Assembly (NCBI GenBank): GCA_910578395.1 | Contig: CAJTPZ010000010.1 | Span: 1-64,000 of the forward strand | Source: an uncultured Muribaculaceae bacterium | GTDB lineage: Bacteria > Bacteroidota > Bacteroidia > Bacteroidales > Muribaculaceae | Reading direction: 5' to 3' | Length of the DNA: 64,000 bases | Notes under the pieces: generated by a model | The model's database searches: none | The model's input: only the letters and a program-made list of their open reading frames with translations | What the model was told of the DNA's origin: nothing | Program-made: the position numbers and the translations under genes | Shown: one piece after another, positions 18,906-27,726 of the stretch | Position numbering within the stretch: position 1 is the first letter of the stretch | Layout of the letters: every line of letters begins with the position of its first letter

Positions 18906-20306
18906 TCAGAATTCCGCATTTCCCGGTGTACGGGGGAAAGGTATCACATCGCGAATATTGGTCATGCCTGTCACAAACAGCACCAGACGCTCAAATCCGA
19001 GGCCAAATCCGCTATGCGGAACTGTGCCGAAACGACGTGTATCAAGATACCACCACATATCCTTCATCGGAATGCCAAGCTCATCGATACGCTGCTGAAG
19101 CTTGTCAAGATTTTCTTCTCGCTCAGAACCTCCGATGATTTCTCCGATCTTGGGGAAAAGCACATCCATGGCCCGCACTGTACGGCCATCCTCATTCTGC
19201 TTCATATAGAACGCCTTGATTTCTTTAGGATAACCTGTAAGAATCACAGGCTTCTTGAAATGCTGTTCCACAAGATAACGCTCATGTTCGCTCTGGAGAT
19301 CTGCTCCCCAATAAATAGGAAAATCAAACTTATGCCCCGACTCCTCAAGTATTTTCACTCCCTCCGTGTAGGTCAGACGCACAAAATCATTGTTCAGTAC
19401 AAATTCCAGACGAGAAACAAGATCCTTATCATACATTTCTGCAAGCCACTCGATATCCTCACGGGAATTCTCAAGCGCATAGCCGATGCAATACTTCACA
19501 AAGTCCTCGGCAAGATCCATATTTCCGTTAATATCAAGGAACGACACTTCCGGTTCTATCATCCAGAACTCCGACAGATGACGTGGAGTATTTGAATTTT
19601 CAGCACGGAATGTAGGACCGAACGTATAGATCGCACCAAGAGCTGTCGCTCCCAGCTCACCTTCAAGCTGACCGGAAACGGTCAAAGCTGTAGGCTTTCC
19701 AAAAAAGTCCCCGCTATAGTCCACACGGCCGTCCTCACCTTTAGGGAGATTGTTCATGTCAAGCGTGGTTACCTGAAACATTGCTCCGGCACCCTCGCAG
19801 TCACTTGCCGTTATAAGTGGTGTGTGAAGATAGATAAATCCTCGCTCGTTGAAGAATTTATGTATGGCGAAAGCAAGAGTCGAACGCACACGCAACACTG
19901 CACCGAAAGTATTGGTACGTGGACGCAAATGCGCCTTTTCACGCAAATATTCAAGGGTATGTCCCTTCTTCTGCAACGGATATGCATCAGGATCCGCGGT
20001 GCCGTATATCTCAATATCCTCCGCCTGAATCTCACAAGTCTGACCCTTGCCCATCGACTCGACAAGCTTGCCACGCACACGCAATGAAGCCCCCGTAGTA
20101 ACCGGTTTAAGCTGCTCTTCGGTAAAACGGGTCATATCAAGCACAACCTGAATGTTACGTATAGTCGATCCATCGTTAAGAGCGATAAACTGCACATACT
20201 TGTTGCCTCGACGGGTTCTGGTCCACCCCTTCACCTCAATCTCCCGGCCAATAAGCTCAGGATGAGAGAATATGTCTTTTATGATTGTTCTTTCCATATT
20301 TTTCAC
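18906..20306 (-). CDS. asnS: asparagine--tRNA ligase
   Basis: A class II aminoacyl-tRNA synthetase of 466 residues. The N-terminal OB-fold anticodon domain (VKGWTRTRRGNKYVQFIALNDG) precedes the catalytic core with motif 2 (FRAENSNTPRHLSEFWMIEPE) and motif 3 (GFGLGFERLVLF) near the C-terminus; GGSEREENLDKL is also typical of AsnRS. Complete. A second Met at position 4 could be the true start. It lies 40 bases after the RluB-like gene and 27 before slyD on the same strand. Confidence 0.96.
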   Translation of the reverse strand: MKNMERTIIKDIFSHPELIGREIEVKGWTRTRRGNKYVQFIALNDGSTIRNIQVVLDMTRFTEEQLKPVTTGASLRVRGKLVESMGKGQTCEIQAEDIEIYGTADPDAYPLQKKGHTLEYLREKAHLRPRTNTFGAVLRVRSTLAFAIHKFFNERGFIYLHTPLITASDCEGAGAMFQVTTLDMNNLPKGEDGRVDYSGDFFGKPTALTVSGQLEGELGATALGAIYTFGPTFRAENSNTPRHLSEFWMIEPEVSFLDINGNMDLAEDFVKYCIGYALENSREDIEWLAEMYDKDLVSRLEFVLNNDFVRLTYTEGVKILEESGHKFDFPIYWGADLQSEHERYLVEQHFKKPVILTGYPKEIKAFYMKQNEDGRTVRAMDVLFPKIGEIIGGSEREENLDKLQQRIDELGIPMKDMWWYLDTRRFGTVPHSGFGLGFERLVLFVTGMTNIRDVIPFPRTPGNAEF

Positions 20307-20346
20307 AAGGAAGAATAATGATTTTCAATATTGGTCTGTATGCGAA

Positions 20347-21798
20347 TTACTCAAAAGCCCCACGCTTAAGCTTGTTAACCTCCTCTTGTGTGAGATAACG
20401 CCAACGGCCTCGCGGCAGATTTTTCTTTGTGAGACCGGCAAAATAAACACGGTCAAGCTTTGTCACATGGTAGCCCAGCTTCTCAAATATACGACGGACG
20501 ATACGATTCTGACCTGAATGGATTTCAATACCGGCCTGATTACGATCTTTCTCATTGGCATAACTGATGGCATCGGCATGTATCATGCCGTCTTCAAGCT
20601 CTACCCCATCGGCAATCTGCTGCATGTCAGCCTCTGTTATATCATGATCGCACCAAACATGGTAAATCTTCTTCTTCACATATTTAGGATGAGTGAGTTT
20701 CGATGCCAGATCACCGTCGTTAGTGAGTAGAAGAACACCGGTTGTGTTACGGTCAAGACGTCCCACCGGATAAATGCGCTCGTCGCACGCGCCCTTTACA
20801 AGATCAAGCACCGTAAGGCGGCCATTAGGGTCATCGCTTGTTGTGACACAGTCTTTCGGCTTGTTGAGAAGTATATAGCACTTGTTTTCAAGAGCCACGA
20901 CCTTATCATCATATTCAACAGTATCCGAGTGTGTTATCTTTGTACCAAGCTCTGTCACGACCTTTCCGTTTACTTTCACAAGCCCCTGCTGGATAAACTC
21001 ATCAGCTTCTCGGCGCGAACATATGCCCGCATTTGCCATAAACTTATTCAGGCGTGTCTGTTCGTTCACGTCTGGAATCGGCATCTCGTATTCTATACGC
21101 TTCGGACGTGGCACAAAACTATTTCCAGGACGCTTATGCATCTGGCCTCCGCCAAACTGATTCCGCTGATACCCTCCAGAGCGCTGCTGGTATCCACCCT
21201 GACGTGTGGGATATCCGCCTTGACCTCGCTGATATCCTCCTGGACGACGCTGAAATCCACCGCCATTCTCTTCATTTTGCGGCCGATAGCGACCGGCACC
21301 GTTATTATCGTACCGAGGACGGTCATAACCACCTGTACCATAATTTTCACGGTTTTCACGGCGCTGATATCCACCGCCCTGATACTCGCGACGCTGGTAC
21401 CCGCCATCTGCCGAAGTATGACGCGGCTGATACCCTCCTTCATTATTGTCACGTGGTGTATAGCTGTTTGAACGAGGCTGATAGCTGCCCTGACGACGAG
21501 GATAATACTCTCCGCCATTATCCGTTTGAGAGCGTTGACGGTAGCCGGCACCTCCCTGGTTATTCGAATAACGCTGAAATCCACCGCCATCTTCTCGATA
21601 TGATCGATAGTTACTGCGCCGAGGTGCCTGGTCCCCGTTTTCCGAATTATTATAACTGTTATATCTGTTTCCGGAATATTGTCCGGGGTTATACTCTATC
21701 TTCTCATATCGACCTCCATCTGAGGCTGACTGCGCTACAGGTTTCGCACCAATGCGTGGACGCTTAGCTTTTTTCTCGATGTTTTCCATATTATCCAT
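20347..21798 (-). CDS. RluB/RsuA-type 23S rRNA pseudouridine synthase with Gly/Tyr/Gln/Arg-rich N-terminus
   Basis: Residues about 245-483 form a normal RsuA/RluB-family enzyme: an S4 RNA-binding domain (RLNKFMANAGICSRREADEFI) and the catalytic Asp in GRLDRNTTGVLLLTNDGD. By family it modifies the large-subunit rRNA, though the exact uridine is not shown. Residues about 15-235 are low complexity, built from recurring GGYQRR, GGYQPR, NRENYG and GGGFQRR-like units with many Arg, Tyr, Asn and Gln, resembling RGG/prion-like RNA-binding tails. Such extensions occur in other Bacteroidota. A Met at 4 is an alternative start. The gene heads a probable transcript with asnS and slyD. Confidence 0.88.
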   Translation of the reverse strand: MDNMENIEKKAKRPRIGAKPVAQSASDGGRYEKIEYNPGQYSGNRYNSYNNSENGDQAPRRSNYRSYREDGGGFQRYSNNQGGAGYRQRSQTDNGGEYYPRRQGSYQPRSNSYTPRDNNEGGYQPRHTSADGGYQRREYQGGGYQRRENRENYGTGGYDRPRYDNNGAGRYRPQNEENGGGFQRRPGGYQRGQGGYPTRQGGYQQRSGGYQRNQFGGGQMHKRPGNSFVPRPKRIEYEMPIPDVNEQTRLNKFMANAGICSRREADEFIQQGLVKVNGKVVTELGTKITHSDTVEYDDKVVALENKCYILLNKPKDCVTTSDDPNGRLTVLDLVKGACDERIYPVGRLDRNTTGVLLLTNDGDLASKLTHPKYVKKKIYHVWCDHDITEADMQQIADGVELEDGMIHADAISYANEKDRNQAGIEIHSGQNRIVRRIFEKLGYHVTKLDRVYFAGLTKKNLPRGRWRYLTQEEVNKLKRGAFE

Positions 21799-22014
21799 GG
21801 AGATGAATGTAGTTGTTGTGTGTCAATGTTGATGGTATATCTTTATCTCTAACTTATGCAGAACCAAAACCTACATAAATCACTTATCGGGTTTCAGTCT
21901 GAAAGGTTGTCGCAGCCACCACAACAATGATGTCATGATACCGGTGGACTGCTTATTGTTGGTTAAGTTTCAGTCAGTTCTTCAAGAGTTCGTGTATATT
22001 TTAATTATTACAAA

Positions 22015-22057
22015 ATCCGGTTTTAGGCCTCGTTTCCGTAGTCAGTAACAACCGGAT
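22015..22057 (-). terminator. probable terminator after purB
   Basis: On the minus strand ATCCGGTT pairs with AACCGGAT around a 27-base loop, followed by TTTTGTAATAATT. It begins 13 bases past the purB stop. The remaining sequence to 21799 (about 215 bases) shows no gene and no clear consensus promoter for the RluB-like gene. Confidence 0.45.
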
Positions 22058-22069
22058 AACATGATTTGT

Positions 22070-23413
22070 TCAAAGTCCGGTATAGCTGTGAGGCGAGAGC
22101 TTTCTCAACTCCTCTTTCACAGTCTCGCTGACTTCAAGAGTCTCGATAAAACCGGCGATACTTTCAGATGTAATAGCCGAATTGACACGGGTCAACTGCT
22201 TAAGAGTCTCGTATGGATTGGGATATCCTTCCCTACGCAGTATGGTCTGTATACCCTCTGCCACTACGCTCCACATATTATCGAGATCTGCATCGATTGC
22301 CTGCTGATTAAGAAGAAGTTTATTCAGGCCCTTCAACGTAGAGCTGAACGCAATCAGCGAGTGTCCCATAGGCACACCCACATTACGCAATACCGTAGAA
22401 TCCGTAAGATCCCGCTGCAGACGAGATACCGGCAACTTACCGGCCAGATGTCCGTAAATAGCAGACGATATACCGCAGTTGCCTTCTGAGTTCTCAAAAT
22501 CAATGGGATTAACCTTGTGAGGCATAGCCGACGAACCAACTTCTCCGGCCTTAATGCGCTGCTTGAAATATTCCATGGAAATATACATCCACATGTCACG
22601 GTCAAGATCCATTATGATCGTGTCTATGCGACGCATAGCGTCAAATAGCTGCGCAAGATTGTCATAGTTGGAAATCTGTGTGGTCCACTGCTCCCGCTCT
22701 ATGCCGAGATTTTCATTCAAAAATTTATTGGCAAATGCTTTCCAGTCGACATCAGGATAAGCCACACGATGAGCATTGAAATTACCTGTAGCACCTCCGA
22801 ATTTACCACTTATCTTCACCGCCTTAAGAGCGTCGATCTGTTCACGCAGCCTATAAGCGAACACCTTGATTTCCTTGCCAAGACGTGTAGGCGACGCCGG
22901 TTGGCCGTGTGTACGCGCAAGCAAGGCTACCTCTGCCCACTCCTGAGCCTTGTCATCGAGCCACTCTACAACAGGCATTAGAGTTGGAAGATACACCTCA
23001 CGCAGCGCATCGGCAATCGACATAGGCACTGCAGTATTGTTGATATCCTGTGATGTAAGGCCGAAGTGAATAAACTCTTTCCAGGCATCCAGTCCAAGTG
23101 AAGGCAGATGTTCCTTGATAAAGTACTCAACCGCTTTCACATCGTGATTTGTAACACTTTCAATTTCTTTGACACGCTGGGCATCGCCGACCGAAAAATC
23201 CTTATATAACGATCTCATCCGCTCAAGAGCATCTGACGGCACATCTTTCAATTGCGGAAGGCCCAGGCCACATAAAGCGATGAAATACTCAACCTCTACC
23301 TTCACCCTATATCGGATGAGGGCATACTCAGAGAAATATTCGGCAAGCGGAGCACACTTCGAACGATAACGTCCGTCAAGAGGTGATACTGCAGTTAGTG
23401 ATGACAATTGCAT
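22070..23413 (-). CDS. purB: adenylosuccinate lyase
   Basis: Catalyses two fumarate-releasing steps in purine synthesis (SAICAR to AICAR, adenylosuccinate to AMP). The 447-residue protein has the fumarase/aspartase signature SSAMPHKVNPIDFENSEGN with the catalytic Ser, the catalytic His region ARTHGQPASPTRLGKE and HFGLTSQDINNTA. Complete, and longer-branch PurB type as in E. coli. It is monocistronic, with a consensus promoter 40-70 bases upstream and a hairpin behind. Confidence 0.96.
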   Translation of the reverse strand: MQLSSLTAVSPLDGRYRSKCAPLAEYFSEYALIRYRVKVEVEYFIALCGLGLPQLKDVPSDALERMRSLYKDFSVGDAQRVKEIESVTNHDVKAVEYFIKEHLPSLGLDAWKEFIHFGLTSQDINNTAVPMSIADALREVYLPTLMPVVEWLDDKAQEWAEVALLARTHGQPASPTRLGKEIKVFAYRLREQIDALKAVKISGKFGGATGNFNAHRVAYPDVDWKAFANKFLNENLGIEREQWTTQISNYDNLAQLFDAMRRIDTIIMDLDRDMWMYISMEYFKQRIKAGEVGSSAMPHKVNPIDFENSEGNCGISSAIYGHLAGKLPVSRLQRDLTDSTVLRNVGVPMGHSLIAFSSTLKGLNKLLLNQQAIDADLDNMWSVVAEGIQTILRREGYPNPYETLKQLTRVNSAITSESIAGFIETLEVSETVKEELRKLSPHSYTGL

Positions 23414-23454
23414 AAATTATATAAAACCTGATATACGTCCTTATTAAAACACCA

Positions 23455-23484
23455 CAAAAGTAATATTTTTTTTTGTATAGGCAA
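23455..23484 (-). promoter_or_regulatory. purB promoter
   Basis: On the minus strand -33 TTG (23482-23484), 19-base spacer, -7 TACTTTTG (23455-23462); predicted start near 23448, a leader of about 35 bases. Confidence 0.7.
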
Positions 23485-23608
23485 GTTCATCAAAATAGTT
23501 TGACTGATCATATCGACACAACAACCTGAAAATAACCGAAAAGACCAACCCGAAATACACAATATCTATGACGCATGACAAAAAAATCAGAAAATTTTTC
23601 AAAAATAA

Positions 23609-23639
23609 TTTGCAGATATAAAAATTCGCCGTATCTTTG
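23609..23639 (+). promoter_or_regulatory. tRNA-Val promoter
   Basis: -33 TTTG (23609-23612), 19-base spacer, -7 TATCTTTG (23632-23639); a textbook Bacteroidota promoter with predicted start near 23646, 13 bases before the tRNA. Confidence 0.85.
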
Positions 23640-23658
23640 CATCGCCGAAACGGAAAAA

Positions 23659-23733
23659 GGGCGCTTAGCTCAGCTGGTTCAGAGCGTCTGCCTTACAAGC
23701 AGAGGGTCGGGGGTTCGAATCCCTCAGCGCCCA
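23659..23733 (+). tRNA. tRNA-Val (anticodon TAC)
   Basis: A 75-nt cloverleaf. Acceptor GGGCGCT pairs with AGCGCCC; the anticodon arm is TCTGC-CTTACAA-GCAGA, giving TAC; the T arm has GTTCGAATC. No CCA is encoded. It has its own promoter and a terminator at 23748. Confidence 0.97.
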
Positions 23734-23747
23734 CTCCCCTTCCCCCC

Positions 23748-23792
23748 GAAGCACGCATCAAATTTTTTATTGATGTGTGCTTCACTCTTTTT
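23748..23792 (+). terminator. terminator after tRNA-Val
   Basis: GAAGCACGCATCAA pairs with TTGATGTGTGCTTC (14 bp, one G-U), loop ATTTTTTA, then ACTCTTTTT. It separates tRNA-Val from tRNA-Leu. Confidence 0.8.
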
Positions 23793-23811
23793 AGAGCAGA
23801 ATACTTCTTGA

Positions 23812-23819
23812 TAATCTTG
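23812..23819 (+). promoter_or_regulatory. possible tRNA-Leu -7 element
   Basis: TAATCTTG is one base from TAnnTTTG and lies 17 bases before the tRNA; a TTTTT run 19-23 bases upstream may serve as a weak -33. Some promoter is needed here because a terminator follows tRNA-Val. Confidence 0.35.
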
Positions 23820-23836
23820 AAGATCAGCTCATCACC

Positions 23837-23918
23837 GCGCATATGGCGTAATTGGTAGCCGCGCTAGACTTAGGATCTAGTGTCGCGAGACGTGGGGGTT
23901 CGAGTCCCCCTATGCGCA
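23837..23918 (+). tRNA. tRNA-Leu (anticodon TAG)
   Basis: An 82-nt class II tRNA. Acceptor GCGCATA pairs with TATGCGC; the anticodon arm CTAGA-CTTAGGA-TCTAG gives TAG; a variable arm TGTCGCGAGACG and the T loop GTTCGAGTC follow. No encoded CCA. Confidence 0.97.
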
Positions 23919-23923
23919 CACGT

Positions 23924-23956
23924 AACCGCCTAAAACTTTGAGAGTTTTAGGCGGTT
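23924..23956 (+). terminator. terminator after tRNA-Leu
   Basis: AACCGCCTAAAACT pairs perfectly with AGTTTTAGGCGGTT around TTGAG, followed by TCATATTTT. Strong intrinsic terminator. Confidence 0.88.
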
Positions 23957-24450
23957 TCATATTTTCAATAATCCACTTTCACATGTATATACGAAGCCAA
24001 ACATACGTATATAGAGTCAGCCGCATGCCACTACTATATTCCCTGTCAGCGGCGATCGACTTAACACACATATCACTATCTACAAAGATAACATTCGAGA
24101 AGTCCTATCTCGTGTCTTTAGAATCTTGGCAAACTAATACCCGAATATTCAGATATTTTTATGACCAAATCAGCTTATCCGACAATAAACATCGGACACT
24201 TTGCAGTACGCAAAGGCCTGCTGATAAAAATGGACAATTTATTTCTGAAGTTGTAAGAATGGCATTTCCAGAGTTACAAATTGCAGATAGTCAAATCCTG
24301 ACAGTTGATACCAAACATTGATGGTCTACACGCTTCTAATTTTTATGAAGAAAATTGGGATTTGCATTCTTATCCGTTAAGAACGCACCAAGACATCAAA
24401 TAAAATTGGAATTTACAGACTCCACTGCCATAGTTAACACCGGGCCAGGC
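23957..24450 (+). pseudogene. possible decayed coding region downstream of the tRNA pair
   Basis: About 490 bases without an intact gene. Coding-looking segments occur on the plus strand but jump between frames: one frame around 24075-24130 reads KDNIREVLSRVFRILAN then stops, another around 24135-24255 reads LIPEYSDIFMTKSAYP onward, a third around 24200-24310 reads NGQFISEVVRMAFPELQIA, and a last one around 24300-24395 reads NIDGLHASNFYEENWDLHSY and ends in a stop. This is what a gene eroded by several frameshifts would look like, but I do not recognise the family and chance is possible. Confidence 0.3.
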
Positions 24451-25941
24451 TTACTTATCGTCCTCACGTATGACAAGAAGCACATCACCCGGATAGAGAC
24501 GACGCGACCCGTCAGGAACAATATAACGCTTGCCCCGTCTTATCATCATAACAAGCGAGCCGACCGGTAAATTCATTTGACGTAATGTGGATCCCATCGC
24601 AAGGTCTTCATCAGTAAGAGTGATCGTATGAAGCGAAGTAGGGAGCTCATCAGCAAGTTCAACACCAAATTCATCCGGCTCCGACTTTGATTGACCAGCA
24701 AGCCCAAGTCGACGAGCCAAAGAAATCACCGTTGTGCCCTGAAGCGAAAGCGAAAGCAATGTTACAAAAAATACAATATTGAATATTTGTGAAGCACCAG
24801 GTACCTCTGCAACAACCGGATAAGTAGCAAATATTATAGGCACCGCTCCACGCAATCCCACCCACGATACAAACAATTTAGATCGTAGACTTATTTTTCT
24901 CAACGGAGCAAGAGACAAAAACACACTTAACGGACGTCCAACCACAATCATAAACGCGCCGACAAGCAACGAAACAGCCGCCACAGAAAGCATCTCATGA
25001 GGATTGACAAGCAAACCGAGCATCAAAAACACAACAATCTGTGCAAGCCACGTAAGCCCATCCATCATTTTTGATATTCCTCTAAGATAGGTTACTTTTG
25101 TATTACCGATCGTAATACCTGCAAGATATACCGCAAGATACCCGTTCCCATCAAGAAGGACTGTAGCCGAGTAAGTAAAGTAAACAACCCCAAGCAACAA
25201 AATAGACAACATTGCAGTTGTTTGCCCAGGATCTTCACCATTCTTAGAATCAGCCCCAAGACGGACATATATCCGCATAAGCCGAACCGCTCCGATTCCT
25301 CCAAGCACACCAACCAGACCACCTATACCAAACTGCATCAGCAACTGCAATCCTATCACTTCCGCCGAAAGATCACCTGGAATCATAATTGCCTCAACCA
25401 ACAGAATAGTCAGCATATATGCCATCGGGTCATTTGAGCCACTTTCAAGTTCAAGCATCGGTCTGAGATTGTGATTCAACTCAACCTTTTGCGACCCAAG
25501 TATTCCGAATACCGACGCTGAATCAGTCGATGACATTGTTGCCGCCAATAAAAGTGACGGTAGAAATGCAAAGTGGATGTTGGTCCACTCCATCCCCGAC
25601 AACCACCATATAAAAAATCCTGTCAACAGAGCTGTAATCACCACACCTACCGTCGACAAGAGCAAGCCGGGCAACAACACCGGCCGTATAGCCGACAACC
25701 GAGTTCCCATGCCACCTGAAAACAAGATAACACACAGAGCAATCATGCCGATTGACTGAGTTGTATGCATGTCGCTGAAATGCACACCAAGTCCATCGGT
25801 GCCAAATGCCATTCCCACAAGCAAGAATACCAGTAGAAGAGGCAATCCCGTGCGATAACTTGACTTACCGAGCATAACGGCCGCCACCAAAAGCAGCGAA
25901 CCGGTAAGTAGCATATTTTCGATTGTCATTGTGGAGTACAA
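24451..25941 (-). CDS. K+/H+ (CPA1-type) antiporter with TrkA-C domain
   Basis: A 496-residue inner-membrane cation/proton antiporter like CvrA/NhaP2. About twelve membrane segments span residues 5-400; the transport core shows STDSASVFGILG and the intramembrane acidic motif in ELESGSNDPMAYML. The C-terminal soluble part (GSLVMMIRRGKRYIVPDG ... LYPGDVLLVI) is a TrkA-C ligand-binding domain that in relatives gates K+ flux. The start follows gltD by 5 bases, so the two are cotranscribed; whether that links glutamate and potassium pools in osmotic response is inference. Confidence 0.88.
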   Translation of the reverse strand: MYSTMTIENMLLTGSLLLVAAVMLGKSSYRTGLPLLLVFLLVGMAFGTDGLGVHFSDMHTTQSIGMIALCVILFSGGMGTRLSAIRPVLLPGLLLSTVGVVITALLTGFFIWWLSGMEWTNIHFAFLPSLLLAATMSSTDSASVFGILGSQKVELNHNLRPMLELESGSNDPMAYMLTILLVEAIMIPGDLSAEVIGLQLLMQFGIGGLVGVLGGIGAVRLMRIYVRLGADSKNGEDPGQTTAMLSILLLGVVYFTYSATVLLDGNGYLAVYLAGITIGNTKVTYLRGISKMMDGLTWLAQIVVFLMLGLLVNPHEMLSVAAVSLLVGAFMIVVGRPLSVFLSLAPLRKISLRSKLFVSWVGLRGAVPIIFATYPVVAEVPGASQIFNIVFFVTLLSLSLQGTTVISLARRLGLAGQSKSEPDEFGVELADELPTSLHTITLTDEDLAMGSTLRQMNLPVGSLVMMIRRGKRYIVPDGSRRLYPGDVLLVIREDDK

Positions 25942-25946
25942 TCATT

Positions 25947-27353
25947 TTATGATTTTTGCTCCAGATGCGTCACATGATCAAGCAGCTTAACCGCATCGAC
26001 ATATTGCGCGATACCCTCTGCCACCTCTTTTGCAGCTTTTACAGCCTGAACAACCGTCTGTGGACGGTGGACCACATCACCGCCGGCAAACACACCCCGG
26101 CGAGTTGTCATACCAAAAGGACGCGTATGCGTTATCACATATCCCTTGGCATCCACATCAATACCATCGGTAGTAGAGACAATACGATCGGCCGGACGAG
26201 ATCCTACAGCAAGAAAGACACGGTTGAAAGGCAATGTGCTGTGCCCTTCGGGGGAAACTATCTTGAGCTCTTTTAATTTATTACGCTCATCCCCGACAAA
26301 CTCCTCTACAACTGTCTCCCACATGAATTTTACCCCTTCATGCACCGCTTCATTATACTCTCTTTCAATCGCCGTCATATTCTCTTTTTTACCACGGAAA
26401 ATGACAGTAACATCAGTTTCAAATCTAATTGCAGTGCGGGCAGCATCCATAGCAACATTTCCACAACCAATTATAGCGACCTTCTCTCCCGAACGCAGAG
26501 GCACATGCCGCTTCGTCACCATACCGTCGTTAAATGCCGTAACCTGATGCAGCAACGCTATAGACTGGTGTACCCCATGCAGATTGGCACCGGGAGTATC
26601 AACCGACTTTGGCACAGCCGTACCAGTCCCAATGAAAATAGCGTCATATCCATCAGCAAAAATACTGTCGATAGTTATATCCCCGCAGCCGACAGTGTGT
26701 CCAAGACGGAACTCGACCCCAAGAGCCTCGATTTTCTTTATTTCCTGACGCACCACAGTTTTCGGAAGACGATAGCTGGGAATACCATAAAGCAACACAC
26801 CTCCGGCCTCCTGCTGAGCCTCAAAAATAGTCACATTGAACCCCTGACGTGAAAGTTGTCCGGCAACAGTAAGTCCAGCAGGGCCTGAGCCGATCACAGC
26901 AACACGCCCTCGGGTCTTTTGCGGAATATACTCCTTGATAAGCCCCATTTCGGTATCAAAGTCCGCAACAAAACTTTCCAATTTACCTATCTGGATCGGA
27001 TCTCCTTTTTTGCCTAAGACACAATTGCCCTGACACTGCTTTTCATGAGGGCACACACGCCCGCAAACTGCAGGGAGTGTACTCGTTTCATTTATCACAT
27101 GCATCGCGTTACCGAAATTTCCTTTCGATAACTGATGTATAAACTCAGGTATGTTATTTCCGATAGGGCATCCTTTTACGCACTGTGGCACTTTACAATG
27201 AAGACACCGTTTAGCCTCATTTATGGCCTGGACCGTAGTAAAGCCTTCGTCATTCAAAAATGCACCAGCACCAGCTTCAACCAAAACGGCCGAATCTGAC
27301 TTTTCCTGTTTTGCCGCATCAAGTGCCGCATATATCGATTGATCCATTGTCAT
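25947..27353 (-). CDS. gltD: NADPH-dependent glutamate synthase small-subunit-like oxidoreductase
   Basis: A 468-residue FAD/NADPH iron-sulfur protein. The N-terminal Fer4 domain has CLHCKVPQCVKGCPIGNN and CGRVCPHEKQCQGNC; then the FAD loop VIGSGPAGLTVAGQL and the NADPH loop IIGCGNVAMDAART. It matches the group called homotetrameric or small-subunit glutamate synthase. No large gltB subunit is next to it, so it may pair with a distant GltB or act on another acceptor; the gltD name is family-level. It is followed at once by the antiporter gene. Confidence 0.88.
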   Translation of the reverse strand: MTMDQSIYAALDAAKQEKSDSAVLVEAGAGAFLNDEGFTTVQAINEAKRCLHCKVPQCVKGCPIGNNIPEFIHQLSKGNFGNAMHVINETSTLPAVCGRVCPHEKQCQGNCVLGKKGDPIQIGKLESFVADFDTEMGLIKEYIPQKTRGRVAVIGSGPAGLTVAGQLSRQGFNVTIFEAQQEAGGVLLYGIPSYRLPKTVVRQEIKKIEALGVEFRLGHTVGCGDITIDSIFADGYDAIFIGTGTAVPKSVDTPGANLHGVHQSIALLHQVTAFNDGMVTKRHVPLRSGEKVAIIGCGNVAMDAARTAIRFETDVTVIFRGKKENMTAIEREYNEAVHEGVKFMWETVVEEFVGDERNKLKELKIVSPEGHSTLPFNRVFLAVGSRPADRIVSTTDGIDVDAKGYVITHTRPFGMTTRRGVFAGGDVVHRPQTVVQAVKAAKEVAEGIAQYVDAVKLLDHVTHLEQKS

Positions 27354-27411
27354 TGAAATCTACATTAATATCAGTAGAATTGTGCCTGAAAGCAATCTTA
27401 TTCACAAAGAA

Positions 27412-27448
27412 AAGTCGCCAAATTGCTATTTAAGCAACTTGACGACTT
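27412..27448 (-). terminator. terminator after tRNA-Gln
   Basis: On the minus strand AAGTCGTCAAGTTGCT pairs with AGCAATTTGGCGACTT (16 bp with two G-U) around TAAAT, then TTCTTTGTG. It separates tRNA-Gln from gltD. Confidence 0.78.
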
Positions 27449-27455
27449 CGCAAAG

Positions 27456-27526
27456 TTGCCTTGGAAGGATTCGAACCCTCACAGGCGGAACCAGAATCCG
27501 ACGTGCTACCATTACACCACAAGGCA
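27456..27526 (-). tRNA. tRNA-Gln (anticodon CTG)
   Basis: A 71-nt cloverleaf on the minus strand. Acceptor TGCCTTG pairs with CAAGGCA; D arm GTG-TAATGGTAG-CAC; anticodon loop TTCTGGT gives CTG; T loop GTTCGAATC. The outer pair of the anticodon stem (T opposite C) is mismatched. No encoded CCA. The transcript starts about 60 bases upstream. Confidence 0.93.
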
Positions 27527-27591
27527 ATTCAAACTTTTAAACCTCGCCTCAGCTCATCTCTATGTCTGATTGGCGTTGGTTTTAACGACTG

Positions 27592-27622
27592 CAAAGTTAC
27601 GGCTTCTTTTTAAATCTCCAAA
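27592..27622 (-). promoter_or_regulatory. tRNA-Gln promoter
   Basis: On the minus strand -33 TTTG (27619-27622), 19-base spacer, -7 TAACTTTG (27592-27599), predicted start near 27585. The transcript therefore carries a leader of roughly 60 bases that must be processed. Confidence 0.82.
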
Positions 27623-27726
27623 AAAATATGAAACATTTTTTGTAAGATTTTTATACGTATTCGTTATCCCATTAAGAATAAGGATTTAAAACACTCTTCT
27701 TTTTTGTGGAACCGAAACCCGCATAC

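Noticed and set aside
18267..19595. A 442-codon plus-strand frame across slyD and asnS
   Set aside because: It is a shadow of two genuine minus-strand genes with clear family motifs.
21090..21760. Possible CRISPR-like repetition
   Set aside because: The repeats are imperfect, codon-phased and coding; there are no equal spacers and no cas genes.
21054..21767. Long plus-strand frame over the RluB-like N-terminal repeats
   Set aside because: It is the complement of the low-complexity coding sequence; the minus-strand frame has the S4 and catalytic motifs, and the plus frame has none.
23640..24450. Integrated mobile element at the tRNA genes
   Set aside because: No integrase, no flanking att repeat and no phage or conjugation genes are visible, only decayed sequence.
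24451..27353. Complete glutamate synthase locus
   Set aside because: Only the small-subunit-type gene is present; the neighbour is an antiporter, not GltB.
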